Origin: Pseudoclavibacter sp. Marseille-Q3772
Lineage (GTDB): Bacteria; Actinomycetota; Actinomycetes; Actinomycetales; Microbacteriaceae
Direction of reading: 5' to 3'
DNA: 64,000 nt
Assembly: GCF_916618895.1 (NCBI RefSeq)
Contig: NZ_OU745391.1
Span: forward strand, 248,001-312,000
In this document: positions 10,151 through 18,836 of the stretch, one piece after another
Numbering within the stretch: position 1 is the stretch's first letter
Layout: every line of letters begins with the position of its first letter
Position numbers and translations under genes: made by a program
The notes under the pieces: generated by a model
Told to the model about the DNA's origin: nothing
Databases searched by the model: none
Seen by the model: the letters and a program-made list of their open reading frames with translations, nothing else

Positions 10151-10864
10151 CTAGTTTGAGCCGGCTTCTTGCTCGTCCTCGATGCTGTCTTCCTGCCTGG
10201 CTTCGAGCGCGGTCTCTAACGCTAGGCGGTCAATGCGACCAAACAGGTACATGATGATGCTGCCGCTTGTGGCATTCACCGCTGTTCCCCGGCCTATTTG
10301 CCACCTGGCGTCAACGGCACGCAGCGTCACGTCACGGGCAACCTTGCGTGTAGTGAACAGGGCAGGGATCCGGGTACGTGCAAGCGCGACGGCGCCGGTC
10401 GACCGTGGGCTTAGGCGGAGTTTGAGCCCGAGTGCTTCCGTGATGTCGTAGGCGTGGACAATTGCCTCAGTGAGTTCGATGAGTCCGGTATGTCCCTCAC
10501 CCGCAAGTTTTCCGGAGGCGATGGTTCGCAGCTGTTGGATGAGGTCCTCGACGTCGGCATCAGCGATTTCACGGGCAACTTCAGCGAACTTCTGCTTGGG
10601 CTTAACGGTGGATATACCTACCCGTGCGATCGCACGGTTGCTGTTTCCTAGTCGCCAGATGATGTGTCCGACTACGTCCCGTACTCGCCAGCCCTCGCAC
10701 ATACTCGGTGCATTCCACTGGCTTTCGCTGCAGCGTTCAAGCAAATCTGCCAGTCGGTCGAGCGTCGTGGAGATATGCGCGCTCCAGTCGCCCGCGACAC
10801 GTTTAGCCGGTCGAGAAAAAATGACCCCAGAGATGGGGTATGGGTTTCCACGCTGATCGGCCAT
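10151..10864 (-). CDS. Maleylpyruvate isomerase/DinB-like family protein
   Basis: 237 residues with the DinB/mycothiol-dependent maleylpyruvate isomerase architecture: a helical N-terminus with DRLADLLERCSESQWNAPSMCEGWRVRDVVGHI. The W..PS.C.GW.V.DVV.H pattern, including the likely metal-ligand His, is typical of the TIGR03083-type family. Members are mycothiol-linked or of unknown activity, so no substrate is assigned. ATG 10864 lies 7 nt after a TATAAC box (minus strand, 10872-10877) with no Shine-Dalgarno, consistent with a leaderless message. It is convergent with ribF. Confidence 0.75.
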   Translation of the reverse strand: MADQRGNPYPISGVIFSRPAKRVAGDWSAHISTTLDRLADLLERCSESQWNAPSMCEGWRVRDVVGHIIWRLGNSNRAIARVGISTVKPKQKFAEVAREIADADVEDLIQQLRTIASGKLAGEGHTGLIELTEAIVHAYDITEALGLKLRLSPRSTGAVALARTRIPALFTTRKVARDVTLRAVDARWQIGRGTAVNATSGSIIMYLFGRIDRLALETALEARQEDSIEDEQEAGSN

Positions 10865-11086
10865 AGGAATAGTTATACACCCACAACGCTTAGCAGGAGT
10901 GAAACGACGGATGCTCTTCGGCAAGTTTGGTGCGATGGGTGAGAAGCACGGTACGATGTTTGAAGGCATGCTGTGCGCACTGATCTGAAGGAGGCGCCGC
11001 TGCCGATTCGGCACATTCCCTTAGCGGGACGACGGTTGTGTCGCGTGGATGTTTTGTTTTGCTCATTTGTTCGGTTAAGGAGGCGC

Positions 11087-13237
11087 ATGTCGCCTAAGAC
11101 ACGTCAGCGCTCGAATGGCAACGGAGGCCGCCGTCGGCGTGACTCGTTGGATAACACCGGAATCATTCCGCAATTGGCGAAGGCCGCGCGAGAGGTTGAA
11201 GGTGCCGCGAACCGTGGTCGAATCTCACCGGCCATGCGCACGAAGTTTCAAGTTGTCGCACTGCTCATGCGCGAGGAACGGGCGCGCATCAAGCTAGATG
11301 AGTCAATCGGCCAGGGCGATAAACAGGAGGCGATGAAGCGGCTGGATGGTTTGGCCGCGATTCTCGCCAAAACCGCTGCCCGCGACACCACGCTCATCCA
11401 GCTCTTGGATGCCGATGCGCCGACAACCCCACAGGCGAGGGAATTGCGCAAGCAGATGCTGTTCGCTGGTGGCGTTGAGATGGTTGTGGAAGACGAGCCC
11501 GAGCAAGAGCCGTCATCACCATCCCAACTGCCCGAACGCATCCTTGAGCGACAGGTCATGCCGGCATCGGTGAAATCAAGAGTTCGCGCGAACCCCTTCC
11601 TTTCGCCGAACCTCGCGAATCTGAAACCGGTGTCCACGCACTACTCGCGGCTGCAGAATTGGGAGCTACTCGGACCCCTGCTGAAGGCGTTTGCAACCGG
11701 TGCGGGTGGCGGCGAAGCGTGTATGACCCTGCCCGAAGTGCCCAGGTTTGATCGGGTTACACCAGCCGGTCTGGAACTCATGCCGCACCAGGCAAGGCTC
11801 GTTGAATCGGTGCGGCAGGGGAGTCGCTCGATTCTGCTTGCGGATGAGCCGGGCTTGGGTAAAACCGCGCAGTCACTATTGGCAGCTTCGGTGGCAAACG
11901 CCTACCCGTTATTGTGCGTCGTGCCCAATGTGGTGAAGACCAACTGGGCAAACGAAGTTGCCCGTTGGACACCGGGTCGACGGGCGACGGTGATTTCTGG
12001 TGACGGTAACGACATCGACGCCTACAGCGACGTGTTCATCGTGAACTACGAAATTCTCGACCGTCACATTGGCTGGCTCCAGCGGATGGGGTTGCGCGGC
12101 ATGGTGGTGGATGAAGCGCACTTCATCAAAAACACCTCATCGCAGCGTTCACAGCTGGTGCTTCGGTTGGCGGCAATGATTCGTCACCGTATTCCCGGCG
12201 ACCAGCCGCTGATGATGGCGCTCACCGGTACTCCGCTCATTAATGATGTCGACGACTTTAAAGCGATCTGGCAGTTCTTGGGGTGGCTTGACAAAGAGGA
12301 CAAGCCAACTGATCTGCTGTTGGCTGCGCTGGACGAAACGGGCCTGGTGCCCTCGGACAGCGGCTTCGCGGCGGCGGCACGTCGCGCCGTTATTGAGTTG
12401 GGTATCGTGCGACGCCGGAAGGTTGATGTCGCGCAATCGCTGCCGTCGAAGCGCGTCATCGATATGCCGGTGGAGATCGATAGCGACGAGGCTGTTTCAA
12501 TTCGCGAATCTGAGCAGAAACTCGTGGCTCGATTACTCAAGCGATATGGTCATATGCTCAATGCTGCAGGGTTGCCGGCAACCACAATTGACGAGCACCG
12601 CTTGCGAATGCTGGCACGTCAAGAAGTTGAGGAGTCCAAGGCTTCCAGCGCGGGCGGCTCGATTTTCTCGATGCTGCATCGCATCGGGCTCGCAAAAGCG
12701 CAGCTCGCAGCCGAATACACCGCTCAATTGGCGCATTCGGCAGGCAAAGTGGTGTTCTTCGCCAAACACATCGAAGTTATGGACCGAGCCGAACAGACCT
12801 TTGCGCAGGAAGGCCTGCAGACGGTTTCCATCCGTGGTGATCAGTCAGCAGCGGCGCGCGAGCGCGCGATCGAGTCGTTCCAGACCGATCCGGAGACCAA
12901 GGTCATCGTGTGCTCGCTCATGGCAGCCGGTGTCGGTCTGAACCTGCAGGTCGCAAGCGACGTGGTGCTCTCCGAACTGAGCTGGACCGCCGCCGAACAG
13001 ATGCAGGCTATTGACCGCGTCCACCGCATCGGTCAGGACACACCGGTGACCGCCTGGCGAATCCTTGCGGCGCAGACCGTGGATGCGCACGTGGCGGAGC
13101 TGATCGATGAGAAGCAGGGGCTATCTGCTCGAGCACTTGACGGTTCGGATGTGGCCGAGACCAGCAGCGAGGACATCCAGGTTGAGGCGATTGTGCGGAT
13201 GCTCTTGGAACACCTTCAGACAAAGTCTCTAGGCTAA
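11087..13237 (+). CDS. SNF2-family DEAD/DEAH-box helicase/ATPase
   Basis: 716-residue Swi2/Snf2-type ATPase. The N-terminal ~200 residues are basic then variable. Motif I DEPGLGKT is near residue 250, motif II DEAH near 340, LTGTPLIND for motif III, and the helicase C half ends with AIDRVHRIGQ (motif VI) near 645. Such proteins translocate on double-stranded DNA. No methylase or nuclease gene is adjacent, so I do not call it a defence system. ATG 11087 has an excellent TAAGGAGG site at 11076-11083. The 222 nt upstream, divergent from the DinB-like gene, hold no recognisable gene. Confidence 0.88.
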   Translation: MSPKTRQRSNGNGGRRRRDSLDNTGIIPQLAKAAREVEGAANRGRISPAMRTKFQVVALLMREERARIKLDESIGQGDKQEAMKRLDGLAAILAKTAARDTTLIQLLDADAPTTPQARELRKQMLFAGGVEMVVEDEPEQEPSSPSQLPERILERQVMPASVKSRVRANPFLSPNLANLKPVSTHYSRLQNWELLGPLLKAFATGAGGGEACMTLPEVPRFDRVTPAGLELMPHQARLVESVRQGSRSILLADEPGLGKTAQSLLAASVANAYPLLCVVPNVVKTNWANEVARWTPGRRATVISGDGNDIDAYSDVFIVNYEILDRHIGWLQRMGLRGMVVDEAHFIKNTSSQRSQLVLRLAAMIRHRIPGDQPLMMALTGTPLINDVDDFKAIWQFLGWLDKEDKPTDLLLAALDETGLVPSDSGFAAAARRAVIELGIVRRRKVDVAQSLPSKRVIDMPVEIDSDEAVSIRESEQKLVARLLKRYGHMLNAAGLPATTIDEHRLRMLARQEVEESKASSAGGSIFSMLHRIGLAKAQLAAEYTAQLAHSAGKVVFFAKHIEVMDRAEQTFAQEGLQTVSIRGDQSAAARERAIESFQTDPETKVIVCSLMAAGVGLNLQVASDVVLSELSWTAAEQMQAIDRVHRIGQDTPVTAWRILAAQTVDAHVAELIDEKQGLSARALDGSDVAETSSEDIQVEAIVRMLLEHLQTKSLG

Positions 13238-13334
13238 TAGAAGAGCTATGGCGTCATTCGATAATGAATGGCGTTCGACCTATGCTGGAAGAGTCGGCGT
13301 TGCTGCCGAAAAGTCAACGAAGGTGAGAATTACA

Positions 13335-14840
13335 GTGACTACTGAACAGTTCCGCATTGAGCGCGACTCCATCGGAGAGATGCAGATTCCGGCTGACGCG
13401 TACTGGGGCGTCAATACGGCTCGTGCCGTCGAAAACTTCGACATTGCGCGGCGGCAGATTAGCGTCTATCCGGACTTCATCGTCGGGTTCGCTCAGGTCA
13501 AGCAGGCTGCGGCTCGCGCCAATAAAGAAATTGGTGTCCTCGACGCGGAGCGCGCCGATCTCATCGACCGCGCCTGTGAAGACGTAATTAACGGCGAACT
13601 GCACGACCAGTTCATTGTCGGCGTCATCCAGGGTGGCGCGGGCACGAGCTCGAACATGAACGTTAACGAGGTCATCGCCAACCGTGCCCTTGAGCTCGCT
13701 GGACGCGAGTTTGGCGACTACGAGTACATCTCGCCGAACGACCACGTGAACGCCTCGCAGTCGACGAACGACGCATACCCCACGGCAGTGAAGCTTGGTC
13801 TTGTACACGCCACGCAGAACCTGCTGGCCGAGTACGAGCTGCTGCAGGACTCCTTCATGAAGAAGGCGTTTGAGTTTAAGTCGATCCTGAAGGTCGGCCG
13901 TACCCAGCTGCAGGACGCCGTGCCGATGACCATCGGCCAGGAGTTCCACGGCTGGGCAACCACGATCGGTGAGGACATCGACCGTATCCGGGATGTGCTG
14001 CCGATGGTGCTGGAGATCAACCTTGGCGCCACCGCAATCGGTACCCGAATCAACGCGCCGGAAGCATACCCCGCAGCGGTGCTCCGTCACCTGCGCGAGA
14101 TCACCGGCTACTCGCAGCTGTCAACTGCAAGCGATCTCATCGAGGCCACGAGCGACACCGGTTCGTTCATGTCGCTTTCGCATGTCACCAAGCGCGGTGC
14201 AATGAAGCTCTCGAAGATCTGCAACGACCTTCGTCTGCTTTCATCGGGTCCGCAGGCTGGACTTGGCGAAATCAACCTCCCGGCCCGCCAGGCAGGTTCC
14301 TCGATCATGCCCGGTAAGGTCAACCCGGTTATCCCCGAAGCGGTTAATCAGGTGGCATTCGTAGTTGCAGGTTCAGATGTAACCGTGTCGTTCGCGTCCG
14401 AGGCCGGTCAGATGCAGCTGAACGCATTCGAGCCGGTCATGATGCACGTATTGATGCAGAACTCGACCTGGCTGCGTCGCGCTATGCGTACGCTTCGTGT
14501 GAACTGCGTTGACGGTATTACCGCGAACGCAGAGTTCACCGAGGGCCAGGTGACGGCTTCCGTTGGCGTGAGCACTGCGCTCAATCCACACATTGGTTAC
14601 GCTGCCGCTTCGCGTATCGCCAAGACCGCGCTCAAGACCGGTCAGCGTGTTGCCGACATGGTCGTTGAGGAGGGCCTGCTAGATGCAGCGCGCGTTGAAG
14701 AGCTGCTGAAGCCTGAGTCGCTCGCAGGTAAGTTCCCAGAGTCCTCCGCGATCGGCAACCTCAGCAAGGAGGAAATCGCGGAGCTTGAACGCAAGATCGA
14801 CTCCCTCGACCCGAAGGAACTGGGTTCACCGCTGGACTAG
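13335..14840 (+). CDS. aspA: Aspartate ammonia-lyase
   Basis: Interconverts aspartate and fumarate plus ammonia. It has the fumarase/aspartase superfamily signature GSSIMPGKVNPVIPEAVNQ, plus TSSNMNVNEVIANRA and SPNDHVNASQSTNDAYPTAV. The features NQVAF and QMQLNAFEPVMMH favour aspartase over class II fumarase. GTG 13335 with AGGTGAG at 13321-13327 gives 501 residues, slightly longer than most through an acidic C-terminal tail. The upstream ATG at 13248 adds residues without homology. A strong terminator follows. Confidence 0.9.
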   Translation: MTTEQFRIERDSIGEMQIPADAYWGVNTARAVENFDIARRQISVYPDFIVGFAQVKQAAARANKEIGVLDAERADLIDRACEDVINGELHDQFIVGVIQGGAGTSSNMNVNEVIANRALELAGREFGDYEYISPNDHVNASQSTNDAYPTAVKLGLVHATQNLLAEYELLQDSFMKKAFEFKSILKVGRTQLQDAVPMTIGQEFHGWATTIGEDIDRIRDVLPMVLEINLGATAIGTRINAPEAYPAAVLRHLREITGYSQLSTASDLIEATSDTGSFMSLSHVTKRGAMKLSKICNDLRLLSSGPQAGLGEINLPARQAGSSIMPGKVNPVIPEAVNQVAFVVAGSDVTVSFASEAGQMQLNAFEPVMMHVLMQNSTWLRRAMRTLRVNCVDGITANAEFTEGQVTASVGVSTALNPHIGYAAASRIAKTALKTGQRVADMVVEEGLLDAARVEELLKPESLAGKFPESSAIGNLSKEEIAELERKIDSLDPKELGSPLD

Positions 14841-14859
14841 TCGGTCTGTCCATACCTTA

Positions 14860-14890
14860 GGGCCGTACGGTGTTCGTCACCGTGCGGCCC
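14860..14890 (+). terminator. Hairpin terminator after aspA
   Basis: GGGCCGTACGGTG (14860-14872) pairs with CACCGTGCGGCCC (14878-14890) around a 5-nt loop with one wobble, followed by a short T-rich stretch. Confidence 0.75.
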
Positions 14891-14954
14891 TTACTCTCGG
14901 CAGTTGCTGCACAGTACATGTTGTGTTTATGGCACGCTAGCTAGCTCGGTCGGG

Positions 14955-15479
14955 CTAGCTTTCCTTCTTCGCTTCGGGTCCAAACATCGAATCGCTCGGA
15001 GACTCAGCGAGGTCGGCGAGGCCCGCGTCGCGCTTCTTAGCCATGTTCACAACATCCTCAGCCTGACGCTCTCGATTGCGCGCACTCGATTCCTGCAATT
15101 GCGACTTCAGTTGTTGCGTGCCTTCGACGATCCTGTCCGGGAATTCACGCCCGGTCTCACCAACTGCCTGCCCGAAGCGTTTGGCTGATTCACCGGCCTC
15201 GTAGAGGGAGCCGCGAACGCGTTCGACTGCCGGTGCGGTAATGCGTTCGATTGTTTCGCCAGCTTCGGCAAGGTAGCGCGGAGCATTGGCACGTAGGGAT
15301 GCGGCGGCGTCCGTTGCCTCATCTACACCCCGTTGCGCGTAGGTAAGCGCTTGTTCAGCGATTGGCGATGCCAATGCCTGTTCACCGAGCTGTTTCAACT
15401 CAGCGTAGCGCCGGTGACCGGCTCGGGCACCCAGCACGTATCCACCAATCAGACCCACACAAAAAAAGACGCGCTTCAT
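14955..15479 (-). CDS. Membrane-anchored protein, YtxH-like
   Basis: 174 residues. The N-terminus MKRVFFCVGLIGGYVLGARAG is a single membrane anchor ending in the GARAG motif seen in YtxH-like proteins. The remainder is hydrophilic and helical (many Ala, Glu, Arg), likely coiled coil in the cytoplasm. The function is unknown. ATG 15479 was chosen because a TACATT box sits exactly 7 nt upstream (minus strand, 15487-15492); the upstream in-frame ATG at 15500 would lie before that box. It is divergent from the PrsW-like gene. Confidence 0.7.
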   Translation of the reverse strand: MKRVFFCVGLIGGYVLGARAGHRRYAELKQLGEQALASPIAEQALTYAQRGVDEATDAAASLRANAPRYLAEAGETIERITAPAVERVRGSLYEAGESAKRFGQAVGETGREFPDRIVEGTQQLKSQLQESSARNRERQAEDVVNMAKKRDAGLADLAESPSDSMFGPEAKKES

Positions 15480-15486
15480 AGAAGTC

Positions 15487-15515
15487 AATGTAACGGCCAA
15501 ACCAGCAACTACGCT
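15487..15515. promoter_or_regulatory. Divergent leaderless-type -10 boxes
   Basis: Minus-strand TACATT (15487-15492) is 7 nt before the ATG of the YtxH-like gene. Plus-strand TACGCT (15510-15515) is 7 nt before the ATG of the PrsW-like gene. The two start codons are only 43 nt apart, so the promoters must overlap. Confidence 0.5.
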
Positions 15516-15522
15516 GTACGCA

Positions 15523-16701
15523 ATGGATATGCCAACAACATCCGATATCCGGATTCAGCAACGACTGCGTCGTGCCCGTAGAGAACCGCTTGTCTGGATC
15601 CTCGTGCTCGGCGTGGTGCTTGTGATCGGTCTGATCGCGGTCGGTTGGCTGTTGGTGACTTGGCAGGCCGCGGCAGTGCTGATGGTGATCCCGGCACTCG
15701 TTCCCCTATCGATTGTATGGCTGGCAGTGCACTGGCTGGATCGGTGGGAGCCGGAGCCTCCTTTGCTACTCGCGCTGTGTTTTCTGTGGGGTGGTGGAGC
15801 TTCGATCCTGGGCACACTGCTGGTCGGTAACTTCCTGCTCGAGGTTGCTGCATCCTCAATCGCCAAGAACATTGATCTCGAGGCATTTTCGCTGCTTGTA
15901 CAGGGGCCGTTCATTGAAGAGCTGATGAAGTCGCTTGGCGTTGTCATCGTGCTGCTAATCGCCTGGCGTGAAGTACACGGCTTGCTGGACGGATTCGTGT
16001 ATGCGGCCATGGTCGGTAGTGGTTTTGCCTTCACTGAGAACATCGTGTACTTCGCTTCGTCGGGGTCTACCGGCCTCGATTTCGTGTGGCTACTTGTGGT
16101 TCGGGGGATCCTCTCTCCATTCGCTCACGTGGTGTTTACCGGGGCCCTCGGGCTCGCGCTGGGCTGGGCGGTAAAACGTCGGGAGCCGCTGCATTTCGTA
16201 ATCGCCGGCGTGCTTGGCACCCTCGTTGCGGTGGGACTGCACTCCATGTGGAACGGCGGCAGCCTTTACCTGCTGCCGTTGATCGGCGTGGATCCGAACA
16301 ACCCCTTCGCGTGGATCATCTCCTATGCCGTGTTTCAGCTGCCGCTATTCCTTGCGTTCGCATACGTACTCGTGCAATTGCAGTACCAGGATCAGGAGAT
16401 CATCCGATTGCGATTGGGGGAGTACCGGCGAGCGGGGTGGTTCACCGCATCTGAGGTACGCATGATCGCGAACTGGAACCAGCGTCAGGCAGCGCTCAAA
16501 TGGAGTAAGCAGCAATCGCCGGAAATTCATGCAGCACTGCTCGATTTCGTCAGGGATGCGACCAGCCTCGCGTTTGCGCGCGAGCATGCCGCGAACGACA
16601 AGCGTGATAAGGAACGCCGCACCCGTGAAAAGGAATTGCTGCAGCGAACCCGCGAAGACCGCAATCGATTAAATGCACTGACCAGTAACAGCGCTGCCTG
16701 A
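15523..16701 (+). CDS. PrsW-family intramembrane metalloprotease
   Basis: 392 residues with about eight or nine membrane segments and the PrsW/CPBP-type active-site elements. The two glutamates are in GPFIEELMKS, then ENIVYF, and the putative metal-binding histidines are in SPFAHVVFTG and GLHSMWN. Family members cleave membrane proteins such as anti-sigma factors; no substrate can be named here. The charged C-terminal tail (about 40 residues) is cytoplasmic. It has no Shine-Dalgarno; TACGCT lies 7 nt upstream. Confidence 0.87.
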   Translation: MDMPTTSDIRIQQRLRRARREPLVWILVLGVVLVIGLIAVGWLLVTWQAAAVLMVIPALVPLSIVWLAVHWLDRWEPEPPLLLALCFLWGGGASILGTLLVGNFLLEVAASSIAKNIDLEAFSLLVQGPFIEELMKSLGVVIVLLIAWREVHGLLDGFVYAAMVGSGFAFTENIVYFASSGSTGLDFVWLLVVRGILSPFAHVVFTGALGLALGWAVKRREPLHFVIAGVLGTLVAVGLHSMWNGGSLYLLPLIGVDPNNPFAWIISYAVFQLPLFLAFAYVLVQLQYQDQEIIRLRLGEYRRAGWFTASEVRMIANWNQRQAALKWSKQQSPEIHAALLDFVRDATSLAFAREHAANDKRDKERRTREKELLQRTREDRNRLNALTSNSAA

Positions 16702-16736
16702 GAACGTCACAGCGGGTTGTATGGTTCGATCGAAGT

Positions 16737-17105
16737 ATGACTGAACTTCAGAAACCAGAGATTCCGTTCCCCGAAGGTCCGGCACCGGCAGAGCTCGAGA
16801 TCGAAGATATTGAGATCGGTGATGGCGCTGAAGCGGCTGCGGGTTCGACTGTTGATGTTCACTACGTCGGCGTTGATTTTGAGTCTGGCGAAGAGTTTGA
16901 CTCGTCTTGGTCGCGTGGTCAGTCGATCGAGTTCCCGCTGGCAATGCTTGTTAAGGGATGGCAGCTTGGCATCCCCGGGATGAAGGTTGGCGGACGTCGC
17001 AAGCTCGTGGTACCACCGGCGCTCGCATACGGTGAGGCCGGTATGGGGCACCCGCTATCCGGGCGCACACTGATCTTTGTTATCGACCTCTTGGGCGTTA
17101 AGTAG
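16737..17105 (+). CDS. FKBP-type peptidyl-prolyl cis-trans isomerase
   Basis: Cytoplasmic rotamase of 122 residues. FKBP hallmarks are VDVHYVGVDFESGEEFDSSW, VKGWQLGIPGMKVGGRRKLVVPP and LAYGE, then LIFVIDLLGVK at the C-terminus. There is no signal peptide. It stands alone and is followed by a near-perfect terminator. Confidence 0.93.
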   Translation: MTELQKPEIPFPEGPAPAELEIEDIEIGDGAEAAAGSTVDVHYVGVDFESGEEFDSSWSRGQSIEFPLAMLVKGWQLGIPGMKVGGRRKLVVPPALAYGEAGMGHPLSGRTLIFVIDLLGVK

Positions 17106-17120
17106 AAGAGATTCGTAGAA

Positions 17121-17154
17121 CTGCTGCCCGCCTGCCACGCCAGGCGGGCAGCAG
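17121..17154 (+). terminator. Terminator after FKBP gene
   Basis: Perfect 14-bp inverted repeat: CTGCTGCCCGCCTG (17121-17134) and CAGGCGGGCAGCAG (17141-17154) with a 6-nt loop. Confidence 0.8.
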
Positions 17155-17209
17155 CGCATTTCGGTGCTACTATTGACAGGTTGCCGTGTAACGGCCGCGG
17201 ATCCAGAGA

Positions 17210-17232
17210 GTGTCTAACATCCGGTTGGACAC
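17210..17232 (+). promoter_or_regulatory. rpsO leader hairpin (possible S15 autoregulatory site)
   Basis: GTGTCTAAC (17210-17218) pairs with GTTGGACAC (17224-17232) over nine base pairs with one U-G wobble next to a C-G pair, closing a 5-nt loop 31 nt before the rpsO start. S15 proteins in several phyla repress their own mRNA through leader stems containing adjacent G-U and G-C pairs. That this stem acts so is inference. A TACTAT box at 17168-17173 could be the promoter. Confidence 0.4.
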
Positions 17233-17263
17233 GCCGCGCAGCGAACGAAAGGGGCATCCGCCA

Positions 17264-17533
17264 ATGGCGCTGAACGCACAGAAGAAGCAAGACATCATTG
17301 CCGAGTACGCAACGCATGAGGGCGACACTGGAAGCCCCGAGGTTCAGGTTGCGCTGCTCACGGCCCGGATTAAAGAACTCACCGAGCACCTCAAGCACCA
17401 CAAGCACGACTACCACTCGCGCCGTGGCCTGCTCCTGCTGGTAGGTCAGCGCCGTCGCCTGCTTACCTACCTTGCCGGTGTCGACATCGAACGCTACCGT
17501 TCGCTTATCGACCGTCTCGGACTGCGCCGCTAG
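17264..17533 (+). CDS. rpsO: 30S ribosomal protein S15
   Basis: Primary 16S rRNA-binding protein of the platform. The 89 residues match the family throughout: [40 protein letters not shown] and [11 protein letters not shown] 17264 has GAAAGGGG at 17247-17254; the longer frame from 17210 is the leader region. A hairpin upstream and a terminator downstream make it a single-gene unit. Confidence 0.97.
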   Translation: MALNAQKKQDIIAEYATHEGDTGSPEVQVALLTARIKELTEHLKHHKHDYHSRRGLLLLVGQRRRLLTYLAGVDIERYRSLIDRLGLRR

Positions 17534-17550
17534 TTTGCCGCGTTGACCAA

Positions 17551-17581
17551 CGGATGCCCTCGCCCCGTGCGGGGGCATCCG
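17551..17581 (+). terminator. Terminator after rpsO
   Basis: CGGATGCCCTCGC (17551-17563) pairs with GCGGGGGCATCCG (17569-17581), 13 bp with one wobble and a 5-nt loop. Confidence 0.75.
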
Positions 17582-17645
17582 CCGTTTCCGGACGAGCGAT
17601 TGACCGCGATCAGTGCTGTTCGCGGCACCCGAAGTGAATTCGCAA

Positions 17646-17651
17646 TAAACT
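17646..17651 (+). promoter_or_regulatory. -10 box of ppk2 (leaderless type)
   Basis: TAAACT followed by 6 nt and the ATG; there is no Shine-Dalgarno. Confidence 0.45.
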
Positions 17652-17657
17652 TAAGGT

Positions 17658-18677
17658 ATGGCTAAGGACTCGAAACCCAAAGAACAGCAACCCAATGCAT
17701 CCGAGAACGACAAAACACCAACGGATACATTGCATATCATTCGCGCCGCTGAATCCGAGACCTACAAGCTGAACAAGCAGGGCGTACCTGATATGACGCC
17801 CGAGGTTGACGAACTCGGTGAGCTGAGCCGGCGCAAGCCGGGCGACCCGAATGCCTGGCGACAGGGATACCCGTATCAGCGTAAGCTGAGCCGGCCCGTA
17901 TACGAGCGCCAGAAGCGCAAGCTGCAGATCGAACTGCTTAAACTGCAGACCTGGGTGAAGGAATCGGGCCAAAAGATCGTCATCATTTTCGAAGGCCGTG
18001 ATGCTGCGGGTAAGGGTGGCGCGATTAAGCGGTTCATGGAACACCTGAACCCGCGCGGGGCTCGAACTGTTGCACTAGAAAAGCCGACCGAGAAGGAATC
18101 CACCCAGTGGTACTTCCAGCGCTACGTTAAGCATCTTCCCTCTGCCGGTGAGATCGTGCTCTTTGACCGTTCCTGGTACAACCGCGCTGGAGTCGAGCGC
18201 GTGATGGGGTACTGCACGCCGACCGAATACCTTGAGTTCACCCGATCCGCGCCCGAGTTTGAGCGCATGCTGGTGCACTCCGGGATTCATATCGTGAAGT
18301 TCTGGTTCTCAGTTGGCCGTGCGGAGCAGCTGTCGCGCTTTGCCTCGCGTCGTGATGATCCAGTTCGCCAGTGGAAGCTTTCGCCCACCGACCTGGCTTC
18401 GCTGGATAAGTGGGACGACTACACCGCAGCTAAGGAAGCGATGTTCTTCTACACCGACACCGCCGAATCTCCTTGGACCGTTGTCAAGTCGAACGACAAG
18501 AAGCGTGCTCGACTCGAGGCTATGCGCCACGTCTTGAGCCTGTTCGATTACCCGAACAAGGATCACGCGGTGGTTGGTAAACCGGACCCGCGCATCGTTG
18601 GATCGCCTCGAGATGTCTATGACGACGGCGAGATGCCGAGCGGAGAATTTCCGCACGTGAAGGACATCACCGGCTAG
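17658..18677 (+). CDS. ppk2: Polyphosphate kinase 2
   Basis: Transfers phosphate between polyphosphate and nucleotides. Walker A is EGRDAAGKGGAIK near residue 111 and Walker B-like is FDRSWYNRAGVERVMG. The lid region (RRDDPVRQWKLSPTDLASLDKW) and WTVVKSNDKKRARLEAMRHVL complete the PPK2 domain. The first ~60 residues are a charged, probably disordered extension. Length 339 fits class I single-domain PPK2. It is a lone transcription unit with its own -10 box and terminator. Confidence 0.92.
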   Translation: MAKDSKPKEQQPNASENDKTPTDTLHIIRAAESETYKLNKQGVPDMTPEVDELGELSRRKPGDPNAWRQGYPYQRKLSRPVYERQKRKLQIELLKLQTWVKESGQKIVIIFEGRDAAGKGGAIKRFMEHLNPRGARTVALEKPTEKESTQWYFQRYVKHLPSAGEIVLFDRSWYNRAGVERVMGYCTPTEYLEFTRSAPEFERMLVHSGIHIVKFWFSVGRAEQLSRFASRRDDPVRQWKLSPTDLASLDKWDDYTAAKEAMFFYTDTAESPWTVVKSNDKKRARLEAMRHVLSLFDYPNKDHAVVGKPDPRIVGSPRDVYDDGEMPSGEFPHVKDITG

Positions 18678-18719
18678 TTCACGCGAATTCTCGTCGTTTA
18701 TTACCAAATGCGACGCGGA

Positions 18720-18760
18720 GTGTGACGCTGTGCTACTTGAGCATGGCGTCACACTTTCTT
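18720..18760 (+). terminator. Terminator after ppk2
   Basis: GTGTGACGC (18720-18728) and GCGTCACAC (18746-18754) form the outer stem; TGCT/AGCA extends it inside. A T-rich TTTCTT follows. Confidence 0.75.
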
Positions 18761-18836
18761 GATTTCTAGGCTCGCAGCAAGCTCACTGCCGACTCCGATG
18801 CTGGTGTCAGGCACTCGCCGCTACGAAAGGAATGTC

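Noticed and set aside
11087..13237. SNF2 helicase as part of a DISARM- or restriction-like defence island
   Set aside because: The neighbours are a DinB-like protein and aspA; no methylase, nuclease or phospholipase gene is adjacent.
17173..17178. TTGACA upstream of rpsO as a -35 box
   Set aside because: No acceptable -10 hexamer at 16-19 nt downstream.
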